A DNA stretch of 39,736 nt, from positions 1 through 39,736 of the forward strand of contig NZ_CAMDRA010000012.1 of the NCBI RefSeq assembly GCF_945906275.1, given 5' to 3'. Source of the DNA: Dongia mobilis (GTDB taxonomy: Bacteria > Pseudomonadota > Alphaproteobacteria > Dongiales > Dongiaceae). A model generated the notes under the pieces. The model saw only the letters and a list, made by a program, of their open reading frames with translations, was not told the DNA's origin and did not search any database. Both the position numbers and the translations under genes were made by a program. Position 1 is the first letter of the stretch; each line of letters starts with the position of its first letter. Shown here piece by piece: positions 22,293 to 31,475 of this stretch.

Positions 22293-22380
22293 GTCATGCC
22301 CGCACTTGGTGCGGGTATCCACGAGTTCCTTTTAGTACCCAAACACACTCGTGGATCCCCGGGCCAAGCCCGGGGATGTC
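22293..22380. repeat. compound palindromic intergenic element (REP-like)
   Basis: Three nested or adjoining stems are present: CCCGCAC/GTGCGGG (22299-22315), ATCCACGAG (22317-22325) with CTCGTGGAT (22348-22356), and CCCCGGGC/GCCCGGGG (22357-22375). The outer ends are GTCATG-like. Such mosaics are scattered between genes in alphaproteobacteria. It lies between the convergent exporter and glutamate dehydrogenase genes and may end both transcripts. Confidence 0.8.
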
Positions 22381-22402
22381 GGATCAAACGAGTTGAGCGT
22401 CC

Positions 22403-25400
22403 CTAATCCAGCAAGCTGCTCAGGGCCCGGTTGGCGACGGCCAGCATGGCAAGCTCGAGCTTGCCGACCTGACGCAGGTCGCTGAACAGAGCTTCCGCGC
22501 GGGGCAGGGCGGCAGAACGTCCACCTTTCCAGCCGGCGATCGCATCCTGTCCGGTCAAGGCGAGGTCGTTGGCCAGCACCGCGGTGGTGAGGTCGCGCTG
22601 GTGCGTGTTGAGATCGTCGACGATCGCAAACACGGCCAGGCGCTGCCAATGGCTGTCGCCGATCAACCCCTTGGCCCCGGCCCGCAGCCAGTCGATGTTG
22701 AACTGGTCGCCGATGGCAAAATAGGTGGCTGCCACGTCCTCGACCTTGATCTTGTTCTGCGCCGCGATCCGCACGACATCGAGGGTCGTGCCGATGCTGG
22801 CCAGTTGCGAGATTCGCCGCGCCAAGGGTTCCGGCACACCCGCCGACATGAGGGCGCCGGCGCGCTTGGTGTTGGCGGCCTGGTCGGCCGGCGACAGGAT
22901 CTTCGACAAGGCGGCTTCGATGGCGATGATGCCCGGTTCCGTGGCGGCGATATTGCCGGCGATGTCGAGCGGATGCTCGCCATTGCGGAGGAACCAGAGC
23001 GTCGCCTGTTCGGCCAGGCGGTTGATCTCGATCAGCATCGAGGTCTGGACGCTGGCCGAGACCTTGTTGTCGAGGGCTTGGATGGCCGTCCACAGATCCC
23101 GGAGCTTGAAGGCGCCGCGGGTGATGGCATAGGCGCGGGCGATCGCTGAGGCGCTCTGCCCGGTCTTCTCCTTGGTCACGTGGAGGAACGTCGCTCCCAT
23201 CCGGTTGACCAGGGAGTTGGTGACGACGCTGACGATGATCTCTCGCCGCAGGCGATGGTTCTGGATGAGTGGCTTGTAGCCGTCGCGCAGCTGCTTGGGG
23301 AAATAGGAGATGAGATCGTCGGCCAATTGCGGATCGTCAGGCAGATCCGACGGCAGCAATTCGTCATAGAGCGCGTTCTTGGAATAAGCGAGCAGCACGG
23401 CGCTTTCCGAGCGGGTGAGGCCGATCCGCTGCGTCAGGCGCTGGCGCATGACCTCGTCATCGGGCAGGAACTCGATTGCGCGGTCAAGCTGGCCGTTGCG
23501 CTCCAGGGCGCGCATGAAGCGGCCCTGCTGGTCGAGTAGGGTATAGCTCTGCGCCTCCGCCACGGAAAGCGCCTGCGATTGCTGGTAATTGTCCTTCAAG
23601 ACCAGGGTTCCCACCTCATCGGTCATTTCGGCGAGCAGCTTGTCACGTTGCTTCATGGTGAGATCGCCGCCGGCGACCGCCTCGTTGATCAGGATCTTGA
23701 TGTTGACTTCGTGATCCGAGGTGTCGACACCGGCCGAATTGTCGACCGCATCGGTGTTGAGGCGTCGGCCAGCCAAGGCCGCCTCGACGCGGCCACGCTG
23801 GGTGCAGCCCAGATTGGCGCCTTCGCCGATGACCCGGCAGCGCAGTTCCTCGGCATTGACGCGGGTTGCGTCATTGGCGCGGTCGCCGACATCGGCATGG
23901 GTCTCGTCCGATGCCTTGACATAGGTGCCGATACCGCCGAACCAGAGCAGATCGACCTCCGCCTTCAGCAGGATGTGGATGAGCTCGTTCGGCGTCACCT
24001 GGTCCTTCTCAAGACCGAAGCGCTGTTTGATTTCCGCCGACAGCTTGATCGATTTGGCCTTGCGCTCGAACACCCCGCCGCCGGCCGAGATCAGCTTTGA
24101 GTCGTAATCGTTCCAGCCGGAACGCGGCAGATTGAACAGGCGCTGCCGCTCGGCAAAACTCGCTTTGAGATCCGGGTTGGGATCGAGGAAGATGTGCATG
24201 TGGTTGAAGGCCGCCACCAGCTTGGTGTGCGGGGACAGCAGCATGCCGTTGCCGAACACGTCGCCGGACATGTCGCCCACACCGACACAGGTGAAGTCGA
24301 CGCTCTGGATGTCATGGTCAAGCTCGCGGAAATGCCGCTTCACGCACTCCCAGGCGCCGCGCGCGGTGATGCCCATCTTCTTGTGGTCATAGCCGGCCGA
24401 GCCGCCGGATGCGAAAGCGTCGTCGAGCCAGAAGCCATAGTCGCGCGAGACGGAATTGGCGATGTCGGAGAAGGTGGCCGTGCCCTTGTCGGCCGCCACC
24501 ACCAGATAGGGATCATCCTCGTCATGGCGCACGACCAGATCCGGCGCCTTCACTTTGCCGCCCACCAGATTGTCGGTGATGTCGAGGAGGCCGCGCATCA
24601 GTGTCTTGTAGCAATGCACCACTTCGGCCATCACGGCGTCGCGGTCGCCCTGCACGGGCCGCTTCACGACAAAGCCGCCCTTGGAGCCCACCGGCACGAT
24701 GACGGCGTTCTTCACCATCTGCGCCTTCATCAGGCCCAGCACCTCGGTGCGGAAATCCTCGCGCCGGTCGGACCAGCGGATGCCGCCGCGGGCCACTTTG
24801 CCACCGCGCAGATGGATGGCTTCGGCGCGTGGGGAATAGACGAACACCTCGACCAGGGGTCGCGGGAGCGGCAGTTCCTCGATCTTCGCGGAATCCAGCT
24901 TGAACGAGATGTATTCCTTGGGGCCGCCATCGGCCGCCGGCTGGTAGAAATTGGTGCGCAGGGTGCACAGCACGGCGTTGAGATAGCGCCGCAGGATGCG
25001 GTCCTCGTCCAGATTGACCACCCGGTCGAGCTTGCCGTTGATCTTCTCGATGATCGCTGCCGCCTTGGCATCGCGATCGCCCGTGAAGGCCGGGTCGGTG
25101 CGGACATGGAACAGCCGCACGATGTTGCGGGTGATGGTCGGGTTGGCGTTGAGGGTCGCTTCCATGTAATCCTGGCTGAAAGCGATTGCCGCCTGGCGCA
25201 GATATTTGCAATAAGCGCGCACCAGCATGATGTCGCGCCAGCCGAGGCCCGCCGTGATGACCAGCCGGTTGAAGCCGTCATCTTCCATCTGGCCGCCCCA
25301 GATCTTGGCATAGGCCTCGTGGAACTTGTCGCGGATCGCCGTGATATCGACCTCGCCGCCATCGGCGGTGACCATGATGAAGGCATGGATCCAGATCGGC

Positions 25401-27214
25401 TGCTCCTGGCCGACCGGCCGGATGTCGAACGGATTTTCGCTGATCACCTTCAAGCCGAAATTCTCGAGCGAGGGCAGCACGGTCGAAAGCGCGATCTTCT
25501 CGCCGGATTTGTAGAGCTTGAGATGGAGCTCGTTGCCGGCGGCTTCGATCGGGCGGTAGAGGTTGATCGCGGTCTTGTTCTCGGCCAGCGCCTCTTCGAT
25601 GCGGTCGATGTCGCTCACCGCCGCATGGGCGTTGAAATAATCCTCGAAGCCGATCGGGAAGGCGTCGCCATAGCGGCGCAGCAGGGTGAGGCCCTCGGCC
25701 TCGCCTTTGGCCTCGATCAGCGCTTCCTTCAGATGGTCGCTCCACGAGCGACAGGCATCCGCCACCAGCAGTTCCAGCTCCTTGACGTCGTAGCTGGGGA
25801 TCTCGCCGGGCATGGTGGCACTGATGATGTGCACGCGCGCGAGCGGGCTTTCCGTGAGGTGGACGTAGAAATTCGACAGGCGGCCGTTGAACGCCTTGCA
25901 CAGGATACCCTGGATGCGATGGCGCAGTTCCGTACTCAGCCAGTCGCGCGGCAGATAGACGAAACAGGACAGGAACCGCTCGTAAGGGTCACGCCGGATG
26001 AAGAGGGCGACGCGCTGGCGGTCCTGCAGGTTGAGAATACCGAGCGCCGTATCCAGCAGTTCATCGGCATTGATCTGGAACAGCTCGTCGCGCGGATAGG
26101 TTTCGAGGATATGCGCCAGCGCCTTGCCGTCATGGCTTTGCGGGCTGAAGCCGGCGCGCTTGGCGACAGTTTCGACCTTTTCACGCAGCAGCGGGATTTC
26201 CCAGGGCGAGCGGTTATAGGCGACCGAGGTGAACAGGCCGGCGAACAGATGCTCGCCGACGACCTCGCCCTTGTCGTTGAAGATCTTGAGGCCGAACGTG
26301 TCGAGATGGACGTTCCGATGCACGGTCGAGCGCAGATTGGCCTTGGTGACCAGGACCAGCTTCGGCTGGGTGAGGAAGCTGCGGACATCCGGGGGCAGGG
26401 CGTCGAGGTTGCGCATGCCTTCGAAAACGCGAACGTCGGCATCGCGCAGCACGCCCAGCCCGGAATCCTTGCTGATGTGATAGGTGACGCTGTCATTGGC
26501 GCCGGCAAAGGTATATTCGCTGTAACCGAGGAACGTGAAGTGATCGTCGTTGATCCAGCGCAGGAAATCGACCACTTCGGTCACTTCTTCGGCCGGCAGC
26601 GGCAGCTTGCGCTTGGCCGTCTCCTCGATATCGGCGGCAAGGCGGGCGCGCATTTTCTGCCAATCCTCGACCGCAAGGCGCACGTCGCGCAGCACGATGT
26701 CGATGCGGTCCTTGATGGCGTCCAGCTGCTCCTGGGTCGCCACCTGGTTGACGCGCAGCTGCATGATGGATTCAGGTCTTCCGTCAGGGGTGCCGATCGC
26801 GGTCAACTGGCCCTTGGCATCGCGCGTCGTGCGGACGATGGGGTGAATGACCAGGTGAACGCCCAGTTCCTGCCGGTTCATTTCGGCGGTCAGCGAATCG
26901 ACCAGGAAGGGCATGTCGTCATTGACGATTTCAATGACCGTATGCGGCGAGCGCCAGCCATGTTCGTCGATATGCGGATTGAACACGCGCACCTTGGCCT
27001 GGGTCGGCAGGCGTGTCTGCGCGAAATTGGCCAGCGAGACGGCGGCGCTGAACAGGTCCTCGGGGCTTTCGCCGGCAATGTCGGCCTGCGGTACATTGGC
27101 GTAGAACGCCCGGATGAAGGCGTCGACCTGCGGCGCCCGCTTGCGCTCGATCCTTTCGCCGACAAACCGCACGACTTCGTCAATAAGCTGGGTCTTCAGC
27201 TTTTCCGCTCGCAT
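22403..27214 (-). CDS. gdhB: NAD-dependent glutamate dehydrogenase, large (180-kDa class)
   Basis: A 1603-residue enzyme of the GDH-180 class that oxidatively deaminates glutamate to 2-oxoglutarate with NAD. The N-terminal 700 residues carry the class-specific regulatory region (ACT-like parts such as VRVFNPHIDEHGWRSPHTVI). The catalytic part lies about 730-1240 with GGIRWSDRREDFRTEV and GSKGGFVVKRP, the Rossmann region near FTCVGVGDMSGDVFGNGMLL, and a long C-terminal helical tail to 1603. Length is full and no frameshift is seen. A promoter lies 55 bases upstream. Symbol follows Pseudomonas/Streptomyces usage for this class. Confidence 0.96.
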   Translation of the reverse strand: MRAEKLKTQLIDEVVRFVGERIERKRAPQVDAFIRAFYANVPQADIAGESPEDLFSAAVSLANFAQTRLPTQAKVRVFNPHIDEHGWRSPHTVIEIVNDDMPFLVDSLTAEMNRQELGVHLVIHPIVRTTRDAKGQLTAIGTPDGRPESIMQLRVNQVATQEQLDAIKDRIDIVLRDVRLAVEDWQKMRARLAADIEETAKRKLPLPAEEVTEVVDFLRWINDDHFTFLGYSEYTFAGANDSVTYHISKDSGLGVLRDADVRVFEGMRNLDALPPDVRSFLTQPKLVLVTKANLRSTVHRNVHLDTFGLKIFNDKGEVVGEHLFAGLFTSVAYNRSPWEIPLLREKVETVAKRAGFSPQSHDGKALAHILETYPRDELFQINADELLDTALGILNLQDRQRVALFIRRDPYERFLSCFVYLPRDWLSTELRHRIQGILCKAFNGRLSNFYVHLTESPLARVHIISATMPGEIPSYDVKELELLVADACRSWSDHLKEALIEAKGEAEGLTLLRRYGDAFPIGFEDYFNAHAAVSDIDRIEEALAENKTAINLYRPIEAAGNELHLKLYKSGEKIALSTVLPSLENFGLKVISENPFDIRPVGQEQPIWIHAFIMVTADGGEVDITAIRDKFHEAYAKIWGGQMEDDGFNRLVITAGLGWRDIMLVRAYCKYLRQAAIAFSQDYMEATLNANPTITRNIVRLFHVRTDPAFTGDRDAKAAAIIEKINGKLDRVVNLDEDRILRRYLNAVLCTLRTNFYQPAADGGPKEYISFKLDSAKIEELPLPRPLVEVFVYSPRAEAIHLRGGKVARGGIRWSDRREDFRTEVLGLMKAQMVKNAVIVPVGSKGGFVVKRPVQGDRDAVMAEVVHCYKTLMRGLLDITDNLVGGKVKAPDLVVRHDEDDPYLVVAADKGTATFSDIANSVSRDYGFWLDDAFASGGSAGYDHKKMGITARGAWECVKRHFRELDHDIQSVDFTCVGVGDMSGDVFGNGMLLSPHTKLVAAFNHMHIFLDPNPDLKASFAERQRLFNLPRSGWNDYDSKLISAGGGVFERKAKSIKLSAEIKQRFGLEKDQVTPNELIHILLKAEVDLLWFGGIGTYVKASDETHADVGDRANDATRVNAEELRCRVIGEGANLGCTQRGRVEAALAGRRLNTDAVDNSAGVDTSDHEVNIKILINEAVAGGDLTMKQRDKLLAEMTDEVGTLVLKDNYQQSQALSVAEAQSYTLLDQQGRFMRALERNGQLDRAIEFLPDDEVMRQRLTQRIGLTRSESAVLLAYSKNALYDELLPSDLPDDPQLADDLISYFPKQLRDGYKPLIQNHRLRREIIVSVVTNSLVNRMGATFLHVTKEKTGQSASAIARAYAITRGAFKLRDLWTAIQALDNKVSASVQTSMLIEINRLAEQATLWFLRNGEHPLDIAGNIAATEPGIIAIEAALSKILSPADQAANTKRAGALMSAGVPEPLARRISQLASIGTTLDVVRIAAQNKIKVEDVAATYFAIGDQFNIDWLRAGAKGLIGDSHWQRLAVFAIVDDLNTHQRDLTTAVLANDLALTGQDAIAGWKGGRSAALPRAEALFSDLRQVGKLELAMLAVANRALSSLLD

Positions 27215-27268
27215 GATACTCGATCCCCAATGACAGTTAATGGAGGTTACTTATTGTTATTTTTGACG

Positions 27269-27298
27269 ATTCTAGCCCAAGCCACGTGAAAGCGCCAA
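27269..27298 (-). promoter_or_regulatory. predicted promoter of the glutamate dehydrogenase gene
   Basis: On the minus strand TTGGCG (27293-27298) and TAGAAT (27269-27274) are 18 bp apart; TAGAAT differs from the consensus -10 box at one base. The leader would be about 50 bases. Confidence 0.5.
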
Positions 27299-27484
27299 TC
27301 TGGTACTTGCCCCGCCAAAGCCGTCGAAGCGGCGTGTAGACGGCGCAAATTGCAGGTTTTTATCGCTCATTGGCCTAATGAAACACGTTTTGGTAAAGAA
27401 AATTTAAACTATACGCCGTCATTCTCGGGGAATCGGGGGTGCGGGGTTGCTTGGGGCCGATATGCGCACCGAAAGGAGCATGAC

Positions 27485-27838
27485 ATGCTGATGGACGAGG
27501 TCCGCGGCGAAGCGTTTTTGCGCAAACTGCCGCAAGATGTGCGTGACAGCCTGACACCGGCGCAGTCGGAAGCGATCAGCCGCGTCGCGCAAGGCACCAT
27601 TCAACGGCGCCATCCGATCGATCTGCGCGCCTCGATCCCCTTGCTGTTTGGCGAGCGCGCCTATCTGGTGTTCCTGATCGGCAAGGAAAAGCGCTCGACC
27701 GCGCGTCGCAAGCTGGAGCAGCAATTGCGACCGACCGACCGGTTGAGCCAAATTGTCGTGTTCGGACTGGGCCTTGCCGCCTTTACCCTGGCTGCCTTCA
27801 TCGCGCTGTTGTTTCACAATGCGGTCCTGGCGCCCTGA
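27485..27838 (+). CDS. hypothetical small membrane protein
   Basis: A 117-residue protein with a soluble N-terminal part (VRGEAFLRKLPQDVRDSLTP), a basic middle (GKEKRSTARRKLEQQLRP) and one C-terminal membrane segment near residues 90-112 (IVVFGLGLAAFTLAAFIALL). AAAGGAG seven bases before the ATG fixes the start; the frame is open further up without a site. It may act with the protease that starts 17 bases after its stop. No family is recognised. Confidence 0.78.
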   Translation: MLMDEVRGEAFLRKLPQDVRDSLTPAQSEAISRVAQGTIQRRHPIDLRASIPLLFGERAYLVFLIGKEKRSTARRKLEQQLRPTDRLSQIVVFGLGLAAFTLAAFIALLFHNAVLAP

Positions 27839-27855
27839 AGGATTGCGCGATCAAC

Positions 27856-28632
27856 TTGACCTTCACCACCGCGCGGATCGTCCTGCTGGCGCTGCCCATA
27901 TTGCTGGCGGCCTCGTTCGCCGCAGCCGACACCAAGAAGCTGCCGCCACTGCCGAAGATCGGCATCGAAGGCAAAGACGACAGGACGCGGGTGGATTCCA
28001 CGACCTGGCCATGGATCGCCGTCGGTCGCATCAATCTTGAAGGGCGCGGTCATTGCACCGGGACGCTGATTGCGCCGGACCAAGTTCTGACCGCCGCCCA
28101 CTGCATCTACAATGCCACCGATGGTCGCTGGGGCATTCCGATGGAAACGCATTTCGTCGCCGGCTATGACCGTGGCAACTTTGCCGGCCATTCACGCGGC
28201 AAGCGCTTCATTTTTGACCCCGCCTACGACCCGAAGCAACGCCTGACCGTGCGCGGGATGGCGCATGATTGGGTCGTGGTGGAACTTGAAACCCCGCTCA
28301 ACATCAAGCCGATCCTGCTGGCGCAGATCGATTGGCCCGGCTTGCAGAAAATCGGTGCCGCCGGCGAGATGAGCAATGCCGGCTACAGCAGCGACTGGCC
28401 CGAGATCATCATGCGGCATGCTGGCTGCCAGGCGGAGAAGATCGTCATCGAGACCGATCTGGTCCTGCACAATTGCGACCAGACCTTTGGCGCTTCCGGC
28501 GGGCCGCTTCTGCGGACCCACAACGGCGCGGTCGAGATCGTCGGGTTGCAGAGCGGCGGTCTCACCGCGAACGGCCAGACCTATGGGACGGCCGTGCCGG
28601 TCTGGACGTTCAGGCCGTCCGTTCTGCCCTAG
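27856..28632 (+). CDS. secreted trypsin-like serine protease
   Basis: A 258-residue S1-family protease with signal peptide at residues 1-24 (hydrophobic ARIVLLALPILLAASFA, cut near AAA-DT). The catalytic triad is complete: H82 in LTAAHC, D138 in AHDWVVVEL, S214 in FGASGGPLL. Cysteines C68/C83 and C191/C207 could form two disulfides, so it probably works in the periplasm or outside. The start is TTG with GAAGGA about 14 bases upstream, which is distant. Its 3' end overlaps the convergent nhaA gene by 23 bases. Confidence 0.88.
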   Translation: MTFTTARIVLLALPILLAASFAAADTKKLPPLPKIGIEGKDDRTRVDSTTWPWIAVGRINLEGRGHCTGTLIAPDQVLTAAHCIYNATDGRWGIPMETHFVAGYDRGNFAGHSRGKRFIFDPAYDPKQRLTVRGMAHDWVVVELETPLNIKPILLAQIDWPGLQKIGAAGEMSNAGYSSDWPEIIMRHAGCQAEKIVIETDLVLHNCDQTFGASGGPLLRTHNGAVEIVGLQSGGLTANGQTYGTAVPVWTFRPSVLP

Positions 28633-29779
28633 CGACAAAGCGCATCACCAGATAGCCCGCGATGGCCGAGGCGAATGAGCCCGCGAGCACGCCGAGGCGC
28701 ACCTCGGCTGCCAAAGCGGGGTCGGGAAAGGCGAGGCCGCCGATGAACAGCGACATGGTGAAGCCAATGCCGGTGAGAAGCGCCACGCCGTAGAGCTCCG
28801 ACCAGCTGGCGCCGCTGGGCCTGCGGCACAACCCCAGGGCAACGCCGAGGCCGACCGCCAGCAGGACACCCACCTGCTTGCCGAGGAAGAGGCCGAGTGC
28901 GATGCCGAGCGTCAGGCTGTGGGTCAGCGATTGCAGCGACAACTCCGACAGATTCACCCCGGCATTGGCAAAGGCGAAGATCGGCATCACGCCGAAACTG
29001 ACCCAGGGGTGGAGCCCGTGCTCGGCCCGGCGCAAGGGCGAGTGTTCCGGATCGCCCGCCCCGCGATAGGGAATGAAGAGCGCCACGGCGACGCCGGCGA
29101 GGGTCGCATGCACCCCCGATTTCAGCACGCAGACCCAGATGAAGATGCCGATGAGGACATAGGGCGTGATGTTGCGCACGCCGCTGCGGTTGAGGATCAG
29201 CAGGCCGACGCCGCCCAGGCAAGCAAGGCCCAGCGAGAGCAGCGACAGATCGGCGGTATAGAAGATGGCGATGATGATGATGGCGCCGAGATCGTCGATG
29301 ATGGCGAGCGCCAGCAGGAAGATCTTCAGGCTGGGTGGCACGCGGCTGCCGAGCAGGGTCAGGACCGCGAGCGCAAAGGCGATGTCGGTCGCGGCCGGAA
29401 TGGCCCAGCCGCCGAGATATTCCGGGCTCTCGCGGTTGATCAGGAAATAGACCAGCGCCGGGATGGCCATGCCGCCCAAAGCGGCGATGCCGGGCAGGGC
29501 CGCCTGGGACGGCGTCGAGAGTTCGCCGCCCATGATCTCGCGCTTGATCTCCAGCCCCACCAGGAAGAAGAACACCGCCATCAGCCCGTCATTGATCCAC
29601 AGCAGCAATGGCTTCACCAGGCCCAAGGGCCCCAGCGTGACACCGAGCGGCATCTCCAGGATGCCGCGATAGAGTGGCGCCAGGAAGGTGTTGTCGCACA
29701 GCATGGCGAACATGGCGGCGGCCAGCAGGATGATGCCGCCGGTGGATTCAAGTTGCAGGAACTGGCGCAGGGGATTCAT
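28610..29779 (-). CDS. nhaA: Na+/H+ antiporter NhaA
   Basis: A 389-residue electrogenic antiporter that uses proton influx to expel sodium and keep pH balance. The paired aspartates that bind the ion are in ALAIIDDLGAIIIIAIFY, and VGLEIKREIMGGEL is the typical loop of helix II-III; twelve hydrophobic segments are seen. It starts 18 bases after the nhaD stop, so the two antiporters are an operon. AAGGA lies 11 bases before the ATG. Confidence 0.95.
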   Translation of the reverse strand: MNPLRQFLQLESTGGIILLAAAMFAMLCDNTFLAPLYRGILEMPLGVTLGPLGLVKPLLLWINDGLMAVFFFLVGLEIKREIMGGELSTPSQAALPGIAALGGMAIPALVYFLINRESPEYLGGWAIPAATDIAFALAVLTLLGSRVPPSLKIFLLALAIIDDLGAIIIIAIFYTADLSLLSLGLACLGGVGLLILNRSGVRNITPYVLIGIFIWVCVLKSGVHATLAGVAVALFIPYRGAGDPEHSPLRRAEHGLHPWVSFGVMPIFAFANAGVNLSELSLQSLTHSLTLGIALGLFLGKQVGVLLAVGLGVALGLCRRPSGASWSELYGVALLTGIGFTMSLFIGGLAFPDPALAAEVRLGVLAGSFASAIAGYLVMRFVARAERTA

Positions 29780-29797
29780 GCGGTCGGGTGTCCTTGC

Positions 29798-31096
29798 CTA
29801 GAACAAAGGGGCGTTGATGATGCGGTGGGCGACGATGCTGGCGCCGTAGCCGGCAGCGATAGCCCAGCTCCATTTCAGATGGCTGGAGAAGGTGTAAATG
29901 CCCTTGGCCTGGCCCATGAGGGCAACACCCGCCGCCGAGCCGATCGAGAGGATCGATCCGCCGACGCCGCAGGTGAGGGTGATCAGCAGCCATTGGCCGT
30001 CGGTCATCTGCGGGTCCATCTTGAGCACGGCGAACATCAGCGGAATGTTGTCGACGATGGCCGACAAGGCGCCGATGATTATGTTGGCCGTGGTCGGCCC
30101 GAAGCCCGCATAGAGAAATTCCGAGGAGACGGCGAGGTAGCCCATGGCGCCCAGCCCGCCCACGGCGAAGATGATGCCGAAGAAGAACAGCAGGGTGTCG
30201 AACTCGATGCGCTGAATCTCCTTGAAGGAATCGAGCAGCATGTCGGCATCGTCGCGCTTCTTGGCTGTGCGGGTGAGGTAGAAGGACCAGATCTGCAGAT
30301 AGCCAAGACCCAGCATCATGCCCAGCGCCGGCGGCAGATGCAGGAAATTCTTGAATGAGACCGCCGTCACGATGGTGGCGGCGAACAGGAGGATGACACC
30401 GAGCGCACCCGGCTTGGCGCGCACGCGTTCCTGCTTGCCGCTGGGCTTTGTTTGGGGGATGGCGAAATGCATCGCCGCGGCCGGTATCAGCCAATTGATG
30501 AGGGACGGCACGAACAGCACGAAGAATTCCCAGAAGGACAGTTTGCCGTTCTGCCACACCATCAGCGTGGTGATGTCGCCGAAGGGTGAGAAGGCGCCGC
30601 CGGCATTGGCCGCGACCACGATGTTGATGCAGCCCAGGGCGATGAAGAGGCGTGACCCCGTACCCACGGCCAGGACCACGGCACCCATGACAAGCGCGGT
30701 GGTAAGGTTGTCGAGTACGGCGGAAAGCGGAAACGCGATCCCGCCCGTGAGCCAGAAGAGGGCACGGTAGCTGAGGCCGAGGCTGACCAGCTTTGCCCGC
30801 AGGACGTCGAACACGCGCCGTTCCTCAAGCGTGTTCACATAGGTGATGGCGACCAGCAGGAAGAGCAGCAGCTCGCCATATTCGAGGATGATGTGCTTGG
30901 CCTGTTCATTGGCGGCTTCGGCCTGGCCAGCCATGCCGTAACCGATGGCGACCAGGGCCCAGATCAGCCCGGCCGCGAGCAGGACGGGCTTCGACTTCCG
31001 CATCTCGATCGCTTCCTCGAAAATCACGAGGGCGTAGGCCATGAGGAAGATGGCCAGGGCCAGCAGGCCGGACCAATGCGTCGTCAGATCAATCAC
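29798..31096 (-). CDS. nhaD: Na+/H+ antiporter NhaD
   Basis: A 432-residue antiporter of the ion-transporter (ArsB/NhaD) superfamily with about twelve membrane segments. DNLTTALVMGAVVLA, NAGGAFSPFGDITTLMVWQ and AIVDNIPLMFAVLKM are hallmark runs. It starts with GTG preceded by GGGAG nine bases away. Unlike NhaA it is found mainly in marine and alkaliphilic bacteria and some proteobacteria; the pair suggests adaptation to sodium. No regulator adjoins it. Confidence 0.93.
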   Translation of the reverse strand: MIDLTTHWSGLLALAIFLMAYALVIFEEAIEMRKSKPVLLAAGLIWALVAIGYGMAGQAEAANEQAKHIILEYGELLLFLLVAITYVNTLEERRVFDVLRAKLVSLGLSYRALFWLTGGIAFPLSAVLDNLTTALVMGAVVLAVGTGSRLFIALGCINIVVAANAGGAFSPFGDITTLMVWQNGKLSFWEFFVLFVPSLINWLIPAAAMHFAIPQTKPSGKQERVRAKPGALGVILLFAATIVTAVSFKNFLHLPPALGMMLGLGYLQIWSFYLTRTAKKRDDADMLLDSFKEIQRIEFDTLLFFFGIIFAVGGLGAMGYLAVSSEFLYAGFGPTTANIIIGALSAIVDNIPLMFAVLKMDPQMTDGQWLLITLTCGVGGSILSIGSAAGVALMGQAKGIYTFSSHLKWSWAIAAGYGASIVAHRIINAPLF

Positions 31097-31239
31097 CCGC
31101 CAAGCTCCCCAGCAGCATCGCCTCCGGTCCTGTTACCGAAGCGCCGGCGGAGCATAGCGGAGCTAACCGGGCCAAGCCCAGCGTTTGTGGCTTCGAGATT
31201 TCAATCTATTGATAATGTTGCGCTTTTTCGGAGAAATCT

Positions 31240-31262
31240 GCCCGGCGCGGCCGGCGCCGGGC
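31240..31262. terminator. 9-bp GC hairpin after the 28-residue peptide gene
   Basis: GCCCGGCGC (31240-31248) and GCGCCGGGC (31254-31262) pair perfectly around GGCCG. On the minus strand it begins five bases after the peptide stop and is followed by AGATTTCTCC, a weak T-tract, so it probably ends that short transcript. Confidence 0.55.
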
Positions 31263-31267
31263 GCTTT

Positions 31268-31354
31268 TCAGGCGAGGCTGGGCAGGGCCAGAATCAGCAT
31301 CATCAGAGCGGAAAAGGCGATGGCTTCGACGGCATTCTTGAGGCGGATGGCCAT
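31268..31354 (-). CDS. 28-residue hydrophobic peptide gene
   Basis: A small frame that begins MAIRLKNAVEAIAFSALMML and ends ILALPSLA. Residues 11-28 would span the membrane once. Support comes from its surroundings: GGGAGC six bases before the ATG, a promoter TTGACT-17-CATAAA 33 bases upstream, and a hairpin directly after the stop. The region is otherwise empty between nhaD and hspQ. Family unknown; it may be a small regulatory membrane protein, or a leader for nhaD, which starts 171 bases beyond the hairpin. Confidence 0.55.
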   Translation of the reverse strand: MAIRLKNAVEAIAFSALMMLILALPSLA

Positions 31355-31386
31355 GATCTTGCTCCCTGTGTATCGTCTATGTCCCC

Positions 31387-31415
31387 TTTATGTTCCATCA
31401 ATGTTCCAAAGTCAA
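31387..31415 (-). promoter_or_regulatory. promoter of the 28-residue peptide gene
   Basis: On the minus strand TTGACT (31410-31415) and CATAAA (31387-31392) are 17 bp apart. The spacer carries GGAACAT twice (GGAACATTGATGGAACAT), a possible direct-repeat regulator site. Confidence 0.55.
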
Positions 31416-31475
31416 GGGGGCGGAAAAAGAGGCAGGGAGAGATGGATCTTGTTCGCACGGCTTGGTTTGGGCGGC

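Noticed and set aside
24194-27289. 1031-codon frame on the + strand
   Set aside because: Lies wholly opposite the glutamate dehydrogenase gene and has no domain; a shadow of its codon bias.
28919-30358. 479-codon frame on the + strand
   Set aside because: Antisense to nhaA and nhaD, composition typical of a shadow frame.
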